From: Sinorhizobium psoraleae
GTDB taxonomy: Bacteria > Pseudomonadota > Alphaproteobacteria > Rhizobiales > Rhizobiaceae
Reading direction: 5' to 3'
Length of the DNA: 64,000 nt
Assembly (NCBI RefSeq): GCF_013283645.1
Contig: NZ_JABEKV010000004.1
Location: 610,889-674,888 of the forward strand
Position numbers and translations under genes: made by a program. The first letter of the stretch is position 1. The number at the start of each line of letters is the position of its first letter. Of this stretch, positions 36,785 to 45,682 are shown one piece after another. The notes below the pieces were generated by a model that was not told the DNA's origin, did not search any database, and saw nothing but the letters and a program-made list of their open reading frames with translations.

Positions 36785-36834
36785 TCCAATTCTCCCGCAG
36801 GTTCCGCCTTCTGACAAGCCGGCGCCCGCAAAGC
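36785..36834 (+). repeat. left copy of a direct repeat flanking the cyclase gene
   Basis: TCCAATTCTCCCGCAGGTTC, then CGCCTTCTGACAAGCCGGCGCCCGC. A near-identical block lies at 39187-39232 in the same orientation, 2.4 kb away. Confidence 0.75.
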
Positions 36835-37113
36835 CTGTCATAACCGGGCAAGAGCGCCGACTACGCCCAAACAGGACGACATCCGCCCCCGAGGCAGGGA
36901 CACAGGCGTCCCTGCCAAAGCCAGTGTCAGAGAGGCGCGAGCCGCGACACATTTCCTTGGAATTGGCGTCCGCTTTGCGCCGATGTCGGCCGTAGCCGCT
37001 GCCCGCAAGCAGACATCTGCGGCGACCATGCTGAAGGCCGTGGTTGCGCCATGAACGGACGTTCTTGGCTCACAAGTTCATTTCGCGGATGCCACAGAGG
37101 TCAATCCAACCCG

Positions 37114-38871
37114 TCAATTCAGGCCGGCACGGGCAAGTCCCTCGATCAGGCGCGCCCGATCCTCGGCGCGGACGAAAGAAGATGTTGCTCCGACCGCGTC
37201 CCGTGAGATGTCAGGGACTAGCGACTTGAGCCGTCCGAGCAAGTCCGTGGCAGCCTCCTGGTTGTCCAGAAGTCCGGCACAGGCCGTGCCGATGATCAGC
37301 GGAACCGCGTGGCCGGACCGCAAGCGATGCGCCTCCCGTGCATAACTCAATCCAAGCTCGTAATTCGCGCCCTGGAAGTAAGCCATGGCGTAGTAGAACT
37401 GAAAGTCGCCGAGAAAAGCCTCGCGCGGGCTCAGTCTGAGGGCGTAGTCGATGCAAGGAATGGCGTCCGCCGCGCGGCCCCCGTTGGCATGCGCAAGTCC
37501 CAACTGGCCGTGTGCAAACGCGGAGTTGGGGTTGATCGCGACAGCCTGGCTGATCGCCGCCATCGCCAGGACATTGTCACGCGTCGCAAAGGCTATCATC
37601 GCCTGCGCAAGGTAAGCCCACGGTTCCTTATCGTCCGCGGCAATGGCTTGTTGGACGATATCCCTGGCAAGGGCCAGGGCGTGTCCCATGTGCTCCCATC
37701 CCTGGAACGCGCGCCACACCGTAATCCAACCTTTCATGGCGAGTGCCTGGGCATAATCGGGAGCCAGTCCGATTGCCCGATCGAGCAGGGGGAGCATCTT
37801 CCGGCTGCTCTCCTCAGACAACTGGGAACACAGGAACACCGCCCGCACGACACATTCCCAGGCATCAAGGCCATGATGCGGCTTGGGGCTTTCGCGGGCA
37901 TGCTCTGCCGCCAGGAGTTCCGGCCCGATGCGGCCGACGACGCTTGCGGTGATTTCGTCCTGAATGACGAAGATGTCGCCGAGGTCGCGGTCGTACCTCT
38001 CGGCCCAGAGATGGGCTTCGGAGGCCGCATCGATGAGCTGCGCGGTCACCCTCAGGCGGTTGCCGGACTTGCGGACACTCCCCTCGAGAACATAGCGGAT
38101 CCCGAGTTCGCGCCCGATGGCGCGCACATCCACGGGCTTTCCCTTGTAGGTGAACATCGTGTTGCGGGCGATCACGAAGAAGCCCTTGAGCCTGGATAGC
38201 GCGGTGGTGATGTCCTCAGTGAGCCCGTCGCTGAAGAAGTCCTGCTCCGGGTCGGCGCTCATGGCGTTGAACGGCAGCACGGCAATGGATGGTCGGTCCG
38301 GAAGTGCGGGCCTGGGCGATGCCGTTCGTGCGGTCGTCCCTTCCAGAAGGGGGCGGTACAGTCGCACCGGCCGCTCCATGTTCTTGAGCGCGCGTTCGCC
38401 GACGTACTCGTAGTCGCAGTCAAGCTTCCCCTGGAGGTGATCGTACGCCGTGCCGGAAATGCAAATGCCGCCTGGATCCGCCAAGGTCTGGAGGCGGGCC
38501 GCGATGTTGACGCCATCGCCGTAGAGATCCCCATCAACCTCGTGGATCACATCACCGAGATTGACGCCGATCCGGAAGATGATGCGTCGCTCCGTTGGGA
38601 TATCGGCCTGGTTCTCGGCAACGCCCTTCTGGATGGCGACCGCGCACGCGACGGCATCGACGACCGAACCGAACTCCACGAGCGCACCGTCGCCCATCAG
38701 CTTGACAATACGGCCCTGATGCTCGGCCAGCAGCGGATCGATCACCTCCCGGCGCAGAACCTTCAGGGCCGACAACGTCCCAGCCTCGTCATGTTCGACG
38801 AGGCGTGAATAGCCGACGACGTCAGCGGCCAGGATCGCGGCCAGCCGCCGTTCCGCTCTTGCAGTTGCCAT
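37114..38871 (-). CDS. class III adenylate/guanylate cyclase with TolB-like and TPR regions
   Basis: 585 aa. The cyclase domain (about 8-180) starts RLAAILAADVVGYSRLVEHDEAGT and has the second metal Asp in KLMGDGALVEF, then IGVNLGDVIHEVDGDLYGDGVNIAARLQ. A segment from about 195 (SIAVLPFNAMSADPEQDFFSDG, then YVLEGSVRKSGNRLRVTAQLID) resembles the FlgO/TolB-like periplasmic-type domain often fused to these cyclases. TPR-like helices fill 330-585. It makes cAMP (or cGMP), probably in response to a protein partner bound by the TPRs. Rhizobia carry dozens of such proteins. ATG 38871 is used. Confidence 0.9.
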   Translation of the reverse strand: MATARAERRLAAILAADVVGYSRLVEHDEAGTLSALKVLRREVIDPLLAEHQGRIVKLMGDGALVEFGSVVDAVACAVAIQKGVAENQADIPTERRIIFRIGVNLGDVIHEVDGDLYGDGVNIAARLQTLADPGGICISGTAYDHLQGKLDCDYEYVGERALKNMERPVRLYRPLLEGTTARTASPRPALPDRPSIAVLPFNAMSADPEQDFFSDGLTEDITTALSRLKGFFVIARNTMFTYKGKPVDVRAIGRELGIRYVLEGSVRKSGNRLRVTAQLIDAASEAHLWAERYDRDLGDIFVIQDEITASVVGRIGPELLAAEHARESPKPHHGLDAWECVVRAVFLCSQLSEESSRKMLPLLDRAIGLAPDYAQALAMKGWITVWRAFQGWEHMGHALALARDIVQQAIAADDKEPWAYLAQAMIAFATRDNVLAMAAISQAVAINPNSAFAHGQLGLAHANGGRAADAIPCIDYALRLSPREAFLGDFQFYYAMAYFQGANYELGLSYAREAHRLRSGHAVPLIIGTACAGLLDNQEAATDLLGRLKSLVPDISRDAVGATSSFVRAEDRARLIEGLARAGLN

Positions 38872-39391
38872 GGCTGTCTCTCCCTCAGGAGATCCGCCGG
38901 ATGAAGCCCAGGCGATTGACGCGACATGCACCATCCGGCTGCCCGACACCGCGACCGTGCTGGTTCATGATACCACTGAGACGGCCATGTTGCGACGCTT
39001 CACGAGAGTGCCGCCTTCAACAGGAACAGGATCCGCGAAGCGGTCACTGCAAAGGTCTGTTGCGGTCCAATGGAAGGACGGCGTCATTCGAAGGAAGGTC
39101 CGTTTTCGGGACTTCGAACCCACTGGCGAGCTGAACTTGCCGAAGCGGTTTCTTCCGTCGTTGCCGGTGGGAACAATCGCTCCGTCTCCAATTCTCCGCA
39201 GGTTCCGGCTTCTGACAAGCCGGCACCCGCAAGGCGAGGCACAGCGCCGCGGGGCAGGCGGCTTGGCGGGAGGCGGACGTCCGCGTGGCCGCTGAAGTTG
39301 CCGCATGTCTCATCATACGGCTTGACGTTCGACGTGAGGGGCGGCCGCAAGTGGGCGAAGCCCGCTTGTGAACGTTGCCTCGATGGAAGGA
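38872..39391. repeat. intergenic region with right copy of the direct repeat
   Basis: The repeat lies at 39187-39232 (TCCAATTCTCCGCAGGTTCC, then GGCTTCTGACAAGCCGGCACCCGC). The remainder shows no recognisable gene. Confidence 0.6.
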
Positions 39392-39766
39392 TCAGACCTC
39401 GGGCTCGTGGCAAACCACTTCGATGTTGTGGCCGTCCGGACCAATGACGAAAGCCGCATAGTAGTTCGCGTGGTAGTGCGGGCGCAGACCGGGCGCACCA
39501 TTGTCTTTGCCACCCGCCTGCAGAGCCGCGCGATAGAAAGCTTCGACTTGCTGGCGATTTTCGGCCGTGAACGCCAAGTGAAGATGCGCCGGCTTCTCCT
39601 CGGTTTGGTACAGGCACAGGGAAGCCTTCCCCTTTGGGCTAAGCTCGACGCCGTACGAAGGCGGCCCCTCCGAGACCACAGCTACGCCGAGCGGTTCGAG
39701 TGCCCTGAGGAAGAACGCCTTGCTCGCCGCATAGTCGCTGACTCCGAATTTGACGTGGTCGAACAT
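39392..39766 (-). CDS. VOC (glyoxalase) family protein
   Basis: 124 aa: MFDHVKFGVSDYAASKAFFLRALEPLGV opens the fold with the first metal His, AHLHLAFTAENRQQVEAFYRAAL is the middle, and HANYYAAFVIGPDGHNIEVVCHEP ends it with the last ligands. This is the group often annotated glyoxalase/bleomycin resistance/dioxygenase. AGGAGGACTC precedes the ATG. Physiological substrate unknown. Confidence 0.85.
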   Translation of the reverse strand: MFDHVKFGVSDYAASKAFFLRALEPLGVAVVSEGPPSYGVELSPKGKASLCLYQTEEKPAHLHLAFTAENRQQVEAFYRAALQAGGKDNGAPGLRPHYHANYYAAFVIGPDGHNIEVVCHEPEV

Positions 39767-40246
39767 GAGTCCTCCTGAAGTGTGGGTCCTCGCGAGGCCT
39801 AACGCGGTTTGCAGGCATGGGCAAGCGGACGTGCCTACTGAATGTTTCCTTAAATCCTAGCCGATTTAAGGATAAAAACATTCAGCAATTCAAAGTGCTA
39901 CATGTGGAGCCTCAACAGGTTGTCCTCGCCAGGGAGCGTTTCGGCGATAGCTGGAGCGACCTTCGTGTTGGCAACTTTGTTGCGGCGGCCGCGAGAACAT
40001 TGAGGATGCGCTGGAATTGGCGGAGCACACCGAGATCTAAAAATGTGCGGCCTCGCACCTAGCGGGGTCGTCGTCTCGGCACAAGCAGCTATGCGCCTTC
40101 ATTCTTGCCATTTGAGGGACTATGCAGACTCCTGACAGCAGCATTCGGCCTAGTCAACCTTAGCGATGCTTGTGCGAAAGGGTGACGCACGCCGACAGAC
40201 ACAACATGTTGCGTCTTCGGCCGAAGCGAGACATCATCCGGCCGCC
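39767..40246. repeat. gap with one R1 repeat
   Basis: R1 lies at 39841-39910: ATGTTTCCTTAAATCCTAGCCGATTTAAGGATAAAAACATT and GCAATTCAAAGTGCTACA; the inner hairpin half is missing. Nothing else is recognised up to the DUF4238 gene. Confidence 0.75.
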
Positions 40247-41292
40247 ATGCCCGCCAACAAGTCCCAGCACTTCGTACCCCGTTGTTATCTCCGCGCTTTC
40301 TGCGCGGACGGTGAAGGCGCAGCCATCAATCTGTTCAACATGGCCCGTGAGCGGTCAATCGAATCGGCACCGACGAAAGGGCAGTGCGCAAAACCATATT
40401 TCTATGGGCGCGACGGCGCCTTGGAGCGTGCGTTGCAGGGGCCCGAAGGTGAATACGGCGAGATTATGCGGCGCGTCGTCGACGATCCCCATGCCGCGAC
40501 ACAGGCAGACATTCGACGTCTCCACACCTTCATGCTGTTGCAGTCCTATAGGAGCGCGGCGTGGATTGAGGGCGAAATCCGGCTAGCGGAGGCGGAACGG
40601 GCGATGGTGGCCGACGAGGCCACACCGGAGTTACTGGAAAGCCTAGTTATTACGCACGAGATGGCCCTTCAGCTCGCGCTGAACGCTTTCAGGAACAGCA
40701 CAGGACGGCTCACCTACAGACGCGAATCATCCTCAATCGGACGGCGGTGCCATTCTTCACGTCCGATGATCCGGTGGTTTACAGCAACCGCTTCCACTTG
40801 CAAAAGGACGTGTTGGGAGGTGCGGGTCTTGGCAGTCCGGGCGCCATGCTGCTCATGCCGCTGACGCCGCAGCTCCTGCTGTTGTCATTCGACCCGGCCA
40901 TCTACCGCCTAGAGAAAAGGCTGGGCGAACTTGGCGTCATCGACCGTGTCGCGGACGTGGCCGCCTTCAACGACCTGCAGGCGGTCCGTGGTCATGCGAA
41001 TCTCTATTTCCGGAACTGGAGCGACCGGGCGCTGGTCGAGTCGACTTATCATAAGGCCAGGTCGCGCCGCAGGGAGAAGTGGTATGACGTGGAAACCCTG
41101 CAGGAGACAGCTCCGGGCAGCCATACCTTTGTTGCCGTAGCGAGCGGCTGGATACATCACCCTGACCGCAGGGAAATACTTCATACGCAGTGCAACATAC
41201 CCGCGCCCGCCGCGTGGCCTTTGTTGTTGACCTACACTGAGCACGCTCGCCGCGCCAGACGCGGCGTCGACCAGGCCAGTCTGTGGGAATAA
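40247..41292 (+). pseudogene. DUF4238 domain protein, frameshifted
   Basis: The first half starts MPANKSQHFVPRCYLRAF, the DUF4238 opening (QHYVPRFYLRxF), and runs to MALQLALNAF at about 40690. There the frame changes: the next frame continues FQEQHRTAHLQTRIILNRTAVPFFTSDDPVVYSN, the expected DUF4238 core with its TSDDP motif, and ends at 41292. One missing base near 40685-40695 explains both. It is either a real pseudogene or a sequence error. DUF4238 proteins are often in defence or mobile islands; their biochemical role is not known to me. Confidence 0.78.
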
Positions 41293-41552
41293 TCCCCACG
41301 AATGGGAAGCCCCTGCCAAAGACCGTCATTCTGCTACCGGCCCACGATTGGCAACCGAACCTCGACCCTCTGAACGTCTGTCATCATTAGTTCCTCACCT
41401 GAACCTGCTAGTCGGCTTACGGCCCCAATTCCGGTCAACCTCACTCCGTCGAACGTCTCAGATGGGTCATTTGCGGACGTATGCACGTCTCCAGCTGTCA
41501 CGAGCCGCACGATCGCTTGCCATCCGCGACGACTCGTAATAATTAAAGTTAC

Positions 41553-42011
41553 ATGAAACGCGACAGCCGCCTCTCGTCCGTCCTCCACGCGCTCCTGCAC
41601 ATGGCCGAGCATGACGGACCCATGACGTCGGAGACGCTTGCGGAGTGCATGAACACCAATCCCGTGGTGGTGCGCCGCACGATGGGGCTCCTCAGGGAGG
41701 CCGGGATTGTGGCCTCCGCGCGCGGGCATGCCGGGGGATGGACCATCACGGCCGACCTTGGCACCGTCACGCTCCGCCAGTTGCACGAAGTGCTGGGCGA
41801 GCCTGCGATCTTTGCCATCGGCAACCGCAACGAGACGCCGGACTGTCTCGTCGAGCAATCGGTGAACGCCGCGCTGGACGCGGCCTTCACTGAAGCCGAG
41901 GCGCTGCTGCTCGACCGCTTTGCCGATGTCACCCTCGCCGATCTTGCCGCCGACTTTGCCCGTCGGCACGCGGAGCGGCGCGCCAGAAAAGGAGTGGGTA
42001 ATGCAAAATGA
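41553..42011 (+). CDS. Rrf2 family transcriptional regulator
   Basis: 152 aa. The winged HTH covers 1-85 (RLSSVLHALLHMAEHDGPMTSETLAECM...VVVRRTMGLLREAGIVASARGHAGGW), the Rrf2 layout. No CX5CX7C iron-sulphur cluster motif is present, only one Cys in the second half (TPDCLVEQ), so a redox cue through a single thiol is possible. It overlaps the next gene by 11 bases, indicating co-translation and a shared job. Confidence 0.88.
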   Translation: MKRDSRLSSVLHALLHMAEHDGPMTSETLAECMNTNPVVVRRTMGLLREAGIVASARGHAGGWTITADLGTVTLRQLHEVLGEPAIFAIGNRNETPDCLVEQSVNAALDAAFTEAEALLLDRFADVTLADLAADFARRHAERRARKGVGNAK

Positions 42012-42882
42012 CGTGATCGTCGTCGGGGGCAGCTATGCCGGCATGGCCGCCGCCCTCCAGCTTCTCCGTGCCCGGCGCCGCGTCCTCGTGATCGATGCCG
42101 GGCTCAGGCGGAACCGCTTCGCCAGCCACTCCCACGGCTTTCTCGGCCAGGATGGCGTGAACCCCGCCGAAATCGCGGCGAAGGCGCGGGCGCAACTCAG
42201 CGCCTATCCGACGCTGACATGGATCGACGGCCATGCGGAAGCGGCCGCGGGGAGCAAGGATGCCTTTACAGTCACGATGGCGGACGGCGCGCGGCAGGAA
42301 GGGCGGCGGCTGCTCTTTGCCGTCGGCGTGACGGACAGGCTGCCCGAGATCGACGGCGTGGCGGAACGCTGGGGGCGAAGCATCTTCCACTGCCCCTATT
42401 GCCACGGCTACGAACTCGACCGGGGCCGGATCGGCGTGATCGCGACCGGGCCGATGTCGGTGCATCAGGCCCAGCTCATTCCCGAATGGGGCGAGGTGAC
42501 CTTTTTTACAAATGGCGCGGTGACGCTCGATGCGGCGGCCAGCGGCGACCTGAAGGCGCGGGGCGTAACGATCGAGGACACGCCCATCACGCGGATCGAG
42601 GGCCACGCCGACGTCCTCCTTGCGGACGGGCGGAGCCTGTCCTTTGCCGGGCTCTTCACCGCCTCGCGCAACGCCCCTGCGACGCCGATTGCCGCGTCGC
42701 TCGGCTGCGAGATCGAGGAGACGCCGGTCGGCACGCAGATCCGCACCGATGCCGCGAAGGAAACGACCGTTCCTGGCGCTTTTGCCTGCGGCGACGCGGC
42801 GCGCACGCCTCACTCGGTCTCGCTCGCCGTCGGCGACGGAGCCTGGGCGGGCGCGCAATTGCACCGGTCGCTGGTGTTCTGA
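42001..42882 (+). CDS. NAD(P)/FAD-dependent oxidoreductase, thioredoxin-reductase-like
   Basis: 293 aa. FAD-binding VIVVGGSYAGMAAALQLL (GxGxxG as GGSYAG), then the redox-active pair in FHCPYCHGYE as in TrxB (CxxC), and the final FAD motif PGAFACGDAART. The NAD(P)-binding part reads GRIGVIATGPMS, weaker than the usual GxGxxA, so the cofactor may differ. It likely reduces a small thiol or disulphide partner. The gene is coupled to the Rrf2 regulator that ends inside it. Confidence 0.9.
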   Translation: MQNDVIVVGGSYAGMAAALQLLRARRRVLVIDAGLRRNRFASHSHGFLGQDGVNPAEIAAKARAQLSAYPTLTWIDGHAEAAAGSKDAFTVTMADGARQEGRRLLFAVGVTDRLPEIDGVAERWGRSIFHCPYCHGYELDRGRIGVIATGPMSVHQAQLIPEWGEVTFFTNGAVTLDAAASGDLKARGVTIEDTPITRIEGHADVLLADGRSLSFAGLFTASRNAPATPIAASLGCEIEETPVGTQIRTDAAKETTVPGAFACGDAARTPHSVSLAVGDGAWAGAQLHRSLVF

Positions 42883-42999
42883 TTTCGGTGAGGAGCGCCC
42901 GCGGTTCGGAACAAGGGGCGGGGCCGGGGCGTTAACCGGGCCTCCGTCGCGTTTGTAGCTTCCCTACAGTACCACGCGTCTTACTTCCGAGAGACCAAG

Positions 43000-43392
43000 A
43001 TGGCCATCCACTTCAATCATACCATCCTGTCGGCGCGCGACAGCAAGGCGTCGGCGGAGTTCCTGGCCGAGATGCTGGGGTTGCCGGCGCCGCGGCGCTG
43101 GGGGCCGTTCCACATGGTCACGACCGACAACGACGCCAATCTCGACTATATGGATACGCAAGGCGAGATCGGACGCCAACACTACGCCTTCCTGGTCGGC
43201 GACGCTGAATTCGACGCGATATTCGATCGAATCCGCGCACGGAACCTCGAATATTGGGCTGACCCCGGCCAGCGGAGGCCCGGCGAGACCAACGACCACG
43301 ACGGTGGGCGCGGCCTCTATTTCGAAGATCCGAACGGCCACCTGCTCGAAATCATCACGCGCCCCTATGGCAGCGGCGGCTGGAATCCCTGA
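43000..43392 (+). CDS. VOC family protein (ring-cleavage/glyoxalase fold)
   Basis: 130 aa. FNHTILSARDSKASAEFLAEMLGL carries the first ligand position, RQHYAFLVGDAEFDAIFDRIRARNLEYW the middle ligand, and GGRGLYFEDPNGHLLEIITRPYG the last, so the metal site (His, His, Glu) looks complete. An AGAGACCAAG leader precedes the ATG. It is probably a lyase or dioxygenase-like enzyme of unknown substrate. Confidence 0.88.
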   Translation: MAIHFNHTILSARDSKASAEFLAEMLGLPAPRRWGPFHMVTTDNDANLDYMDTQGEIGRQHYAFLVGDAEFDAIFDRIRARNLEYWADPGQRRPGETNDHDGGRGLYFEDPNGHLLEIITRPYGSGGWNP

Positions 43393-43477
43393 GCCTGGCG
43401 TAAACCTAGCCGTCCTCGATGCCGACTATGCGGTCGAGCAACGCCTAACGGATGCAGCCTCGCCTTGCTCCAGGAAA

Positions 43478-43624
43478 TCACGCAGCCCGCTTCACCAGCC
43501 GGAACACGATTTTGGTCCCGGTGTAGTATTCGAGCGCGTCGGCGAAATCCGGCGTCCAGCCGTCCTCGACGAAGGGGATGAAGCCGTCATATTCAAGCTC
43601 GCGCCCCGACACCTCGAAGCGCAC
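43478..43624 (-). CDS. 48-aa hypothetical or truncated gene tail
   Basis: GTG 43624 begins VRFEVSGRELEYDGFIPFVED, continuing DGWTPDFADALEYYTGTKIV to a basic end (FRLVKRAA). It has good coding character and lies just past the LysR stop, but a stop codon sits right before the GTG. It may be a small protein coupled to the LysR gene or the surviving C-terminus of a longer one. No family recognised. Confidence 0.4.
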   Translation of the reverse strand: MRFEVSGRELEYDGFIPFVEDGWTPDFADALEYYTGTKIVFRLVKRAA

Positions 43625-43627
43625 CCA

Positions 43628-44557
43628 TCACCGTTTGCCGGCGGCGCTGGCTGCGAGAGGTCGGCTTGTCTTGCCGAAGCGCTCCACGAGCCACTGGATG
43701 AAGGCCTTCAGTCTGGCGCTCTGATGCCTGCCGGGCGGATAGACGACATGGAACGGCAAGGGCGGGTGGCTCCATTCGGAAAGGATCTCGACGAGTTGCC
43801 CCGACTGCAGATAGGGCATGAGGAAGGACTTGAGGTTTTGCCCCACACCTAGTCCCGCCAGCATCATCGCGATCTGGCCATTGTCTTCATTGGTCGAGAA
43901 CTGCAGATCGCTGACGACGTGTCTGCGGTCGGGCTTCATGAAGACCAGCGGCTTCATCCTGCCGTCGGCGTGGGAGAAGAAGCCGACCTTGGCGTGCTTG
44001 CTGTCGAGGTCCTCCGGCGTCATGGGCGTCCCCATCCGCTCCAGGTAGGCAGGCGACGCGCATGTGACGAACTCGGCATCGAAGAGGTGCCTTGCGACCA
44101 GGGATACATCGCCGATTTCCCCGGCGCGGATGGCGCAGTCGACGCCTTCTCCCATGATGTTCGCGGTTCGATTGCCAATGCCCAATGCGATGGAGACGTG
44201 CGGATACCGCCGATGGAAATCCGGCAGATCAGGGATCAGAACATTCTGCGCGAAGGTCGGGTGAGATTCGATGCGAAGATGTCCTCTGGGCGCAAGCTTC
44301 TTGCCGCGCACGGCGCTGTCGGCCTCGTCGACCTCCGCGACCAAGCGCGCGGCATATCGGTAGTATTCCTCGCCCTCCGGCGTCACCACGATGCTGCGCG
44401 TGGTCCTGTGCATCAGCCTTGTCCCGAGATGTCTTTCGAGATCCGTCACAAGTTTGCTGACGGTCGAGCGCGGCACCAGAAGCTGATTGGCGGCTCCCCG
44501 GAAAGACCCTGATTCAACGACCCGCACGAACGCTCGCATCGCAAGCAACTGGTTCAT
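43628..44557 (-). CDS. LysR family transcriptional regulator
   Basis: 309 aa. The N-terminal HTH (MNQLLAMRAFVRVVESGSFRGAANQLLVPRSTVSKLVTDLE) and the LysR substrate-binding domain (about 90-300, GHLRIESHPTFAQNVLIPDL) are complete. It resembles the DsdC/PecT-like group. It is transcribed away from the arginase-family gene, with dyads between them, so it very likely controls that gene and itself. The inducer is unknown. Confidence 0.92.
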   Translation of the reverse strand: MNQLLAMRAFVRVVESGSFRGAANQLLVPRSTVSKLVTDLERHLGTRLMHRTTRSIVVTPEGEEYYRYAARLVAEVDEADSAVRGKKLAPRGHLRIESHPTFAQNVLIPDLPDFHRRYPHVSIALGIGNRTANIMGEGVDCAIRAGEIGDVSLVARHLFDAEFVTCASPAYLERMGTPMTPEDLDSKHAKVGFFSHADGRMKPLVFMKPDRRHVVSDLQFSTNEDNGQIAMMLAGLGVGQNLKSFLMPYLQSGQLVEILSEWSHPPLPFHVVYPPGRHQSARLKAFIQWLVERFGKTSRPLAASAAGKR

Positions 44558-44566
44558 CGCGTTTCT

Positions 44567-44601
44567 CCAAGTATGGGAGATTGTCCACGTTCATGGACAG
44601 A
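44567..44601. promoter_or_regulatory. LysR-type operator candidates
   Basis: Between the divergent starts at 44557 and 44710 lie TCTCC-n7-GGAGA (around 44566-44582) and GTCCA-n6-TGGAC (44586-44601). Inverted repeats in this position fit LysR recognition and activation sites. Confidence 0.5.
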
Positions 44602-44709
44602 TATGTCACGGATGAGCCATTTTGTTTCCGATTTCAATCACCAGCTATGTCCTGCTTCGGCCAGAGCGCCGATCAGAACTCCAGACTTCTGACAGGAAAG
44701 AGCGAGACC

Positions 44710-45588
44710 ATGACAATCGATCCGAAAAAAATTTTGCGCCTGAACCTGCCGCAATGGCAGGGTGGGGACCACCCTGACTACAGAACAGGCGCGCGTGTCC
44801 TCGCGGCGATCGCCCCGGAAGCGCCGGGACCGGAGGAAACGGTGGCGGTCCCCGAAGCCCGTGACGATGTCAGGCCGGTCGAGCAGGGCATCGTTTCCCG
44901 CCGGCCGCTTCTCGATCTCATTGCTGCCGCCAGCGCGGCGATCGACCGGCACAAGCCCGACGCCGTCGTCACCCTCGGAGGCGACTGCCTCGTGGATCTC
45001 GCGCCGATCGCCTATCTCAGCGAGCGATACGGCGACGATCTGGCGGTTCTGTGGGTGGACGCCCACCCCGACGTGATGGGGCCGCAGCAGTTCAGAAACG
45101 CCCATGCGCATGTCCTTGCCATGCTGATGGGAATAGGCGATCCGGATTTCGTGGCCTCGGTGCCGAGGCCGGTGAAGGGGGATCGAATCCTTTATGTCGG
45201 CCTGACCGAGACCACGCCGTTCGAAACCGACTTCATCGTGAAGCATGGAATGGCGCGTCTCAGTCCGGAAGATCTGGCCGGCTCGGCGGAGCCGGTGCTC
45301 GCGTGGCTGCGTGCCTCGGGCGCGACGAAGGTAGCGGTGCATTTCGACCTGGATGTGCTCGATCCCTCGCTCTACGACTTCCTTCTCTCCCAGGATCCCG
45401 CCGCCGCGCCGGATGCCTTCGAAGGCATCGCGAAAGGGCGGATGCGCTTCGAGGAGGTCGCGGGGATCCTGAGAGCAGTGGATGCCGAAGCGGACGTCGT
45501 GGGGCTGGCGATCACCGAATACATGCCCTGGAGCGCGATGCAACTGTCGAAGTCGCTGCAGACGCTCCCGCTTCTCGGCGAGCGGTAG
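44710..45588 (+). CDS. arginase/agmatinase/ureohydrolase-family protein
   Basis: 292 aa with the arginase fold. Metal-site motifs: GGDC at 90-93 (GGDH in classical members), DAHPD with D117, H119 and D121, HAH at 132-134, and DLD at 213-215 in HFDLDVLDP. The first metal ligand is therefore Cys93 instead of His. Other members hydrolyse guanidino groups (arginine, agmatine) or formyl-glutamate-like substrates; a changed ligand suggests altered metal use or substrate. ATG 44710 is chosen over the ATG at 44581, since the region before it looks non-coding. Probably regulated by the divergent LysR. Confidence 0.85.
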   Translation: MTIDPKKILRLNLPQWQGGDHPDYRTGARVLAAIAPEAPGPEETVAVPEARDDVRPVEQGIVSRRPLLDLIAAASAAIDRHKPDAVVTLGGDCLVDLAPIAYLSERYGDDLAVLWVDAHPDVMGPQQFRNAHAHVLAMLMGIGDPDFVASVPRPVKGDRILYVGLTETTPFETDFIVKHGMARLSPEDLAGSAEPVLAWLRASGATKVAVHFDLDVLDPSLYDFLLSQDPAAAPDAFEGIAKGRMRFEEVAGILRAVDAEADVVGLAITEYMPWSAMQLSKSLQTLPLLGER

Positions 45589-45629
45589 ACGGGGTACGTC
45601 ACGGGCGGGGCCGCGAAAGCCCCGCCTGT

Positions 45630-45682
45630 CCATGCAATTCCGGCCGGAAAGCCGTTGCACACTTTTCCTGGAGTTGCCCTAA
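45630..45682 (+). repeat. R2 repeat, single copy
   Basis: GCAATTCCGGCCGGAAAGCCGTTGCACACTTTTCCTGGAGTTGC. Arms GCAATTCC/GGAGTTGC have one G-T wobble pair. Its end touches the stop codon of the AraC-type gene. Confidence 0.8.

Noticed and set aside
34446..36851. 801-aa minus-strand open frame over the MFS transporter
   Set aside because: It has no family features and lies antisense to a protein with all MHS motifs and a good ribosome site.
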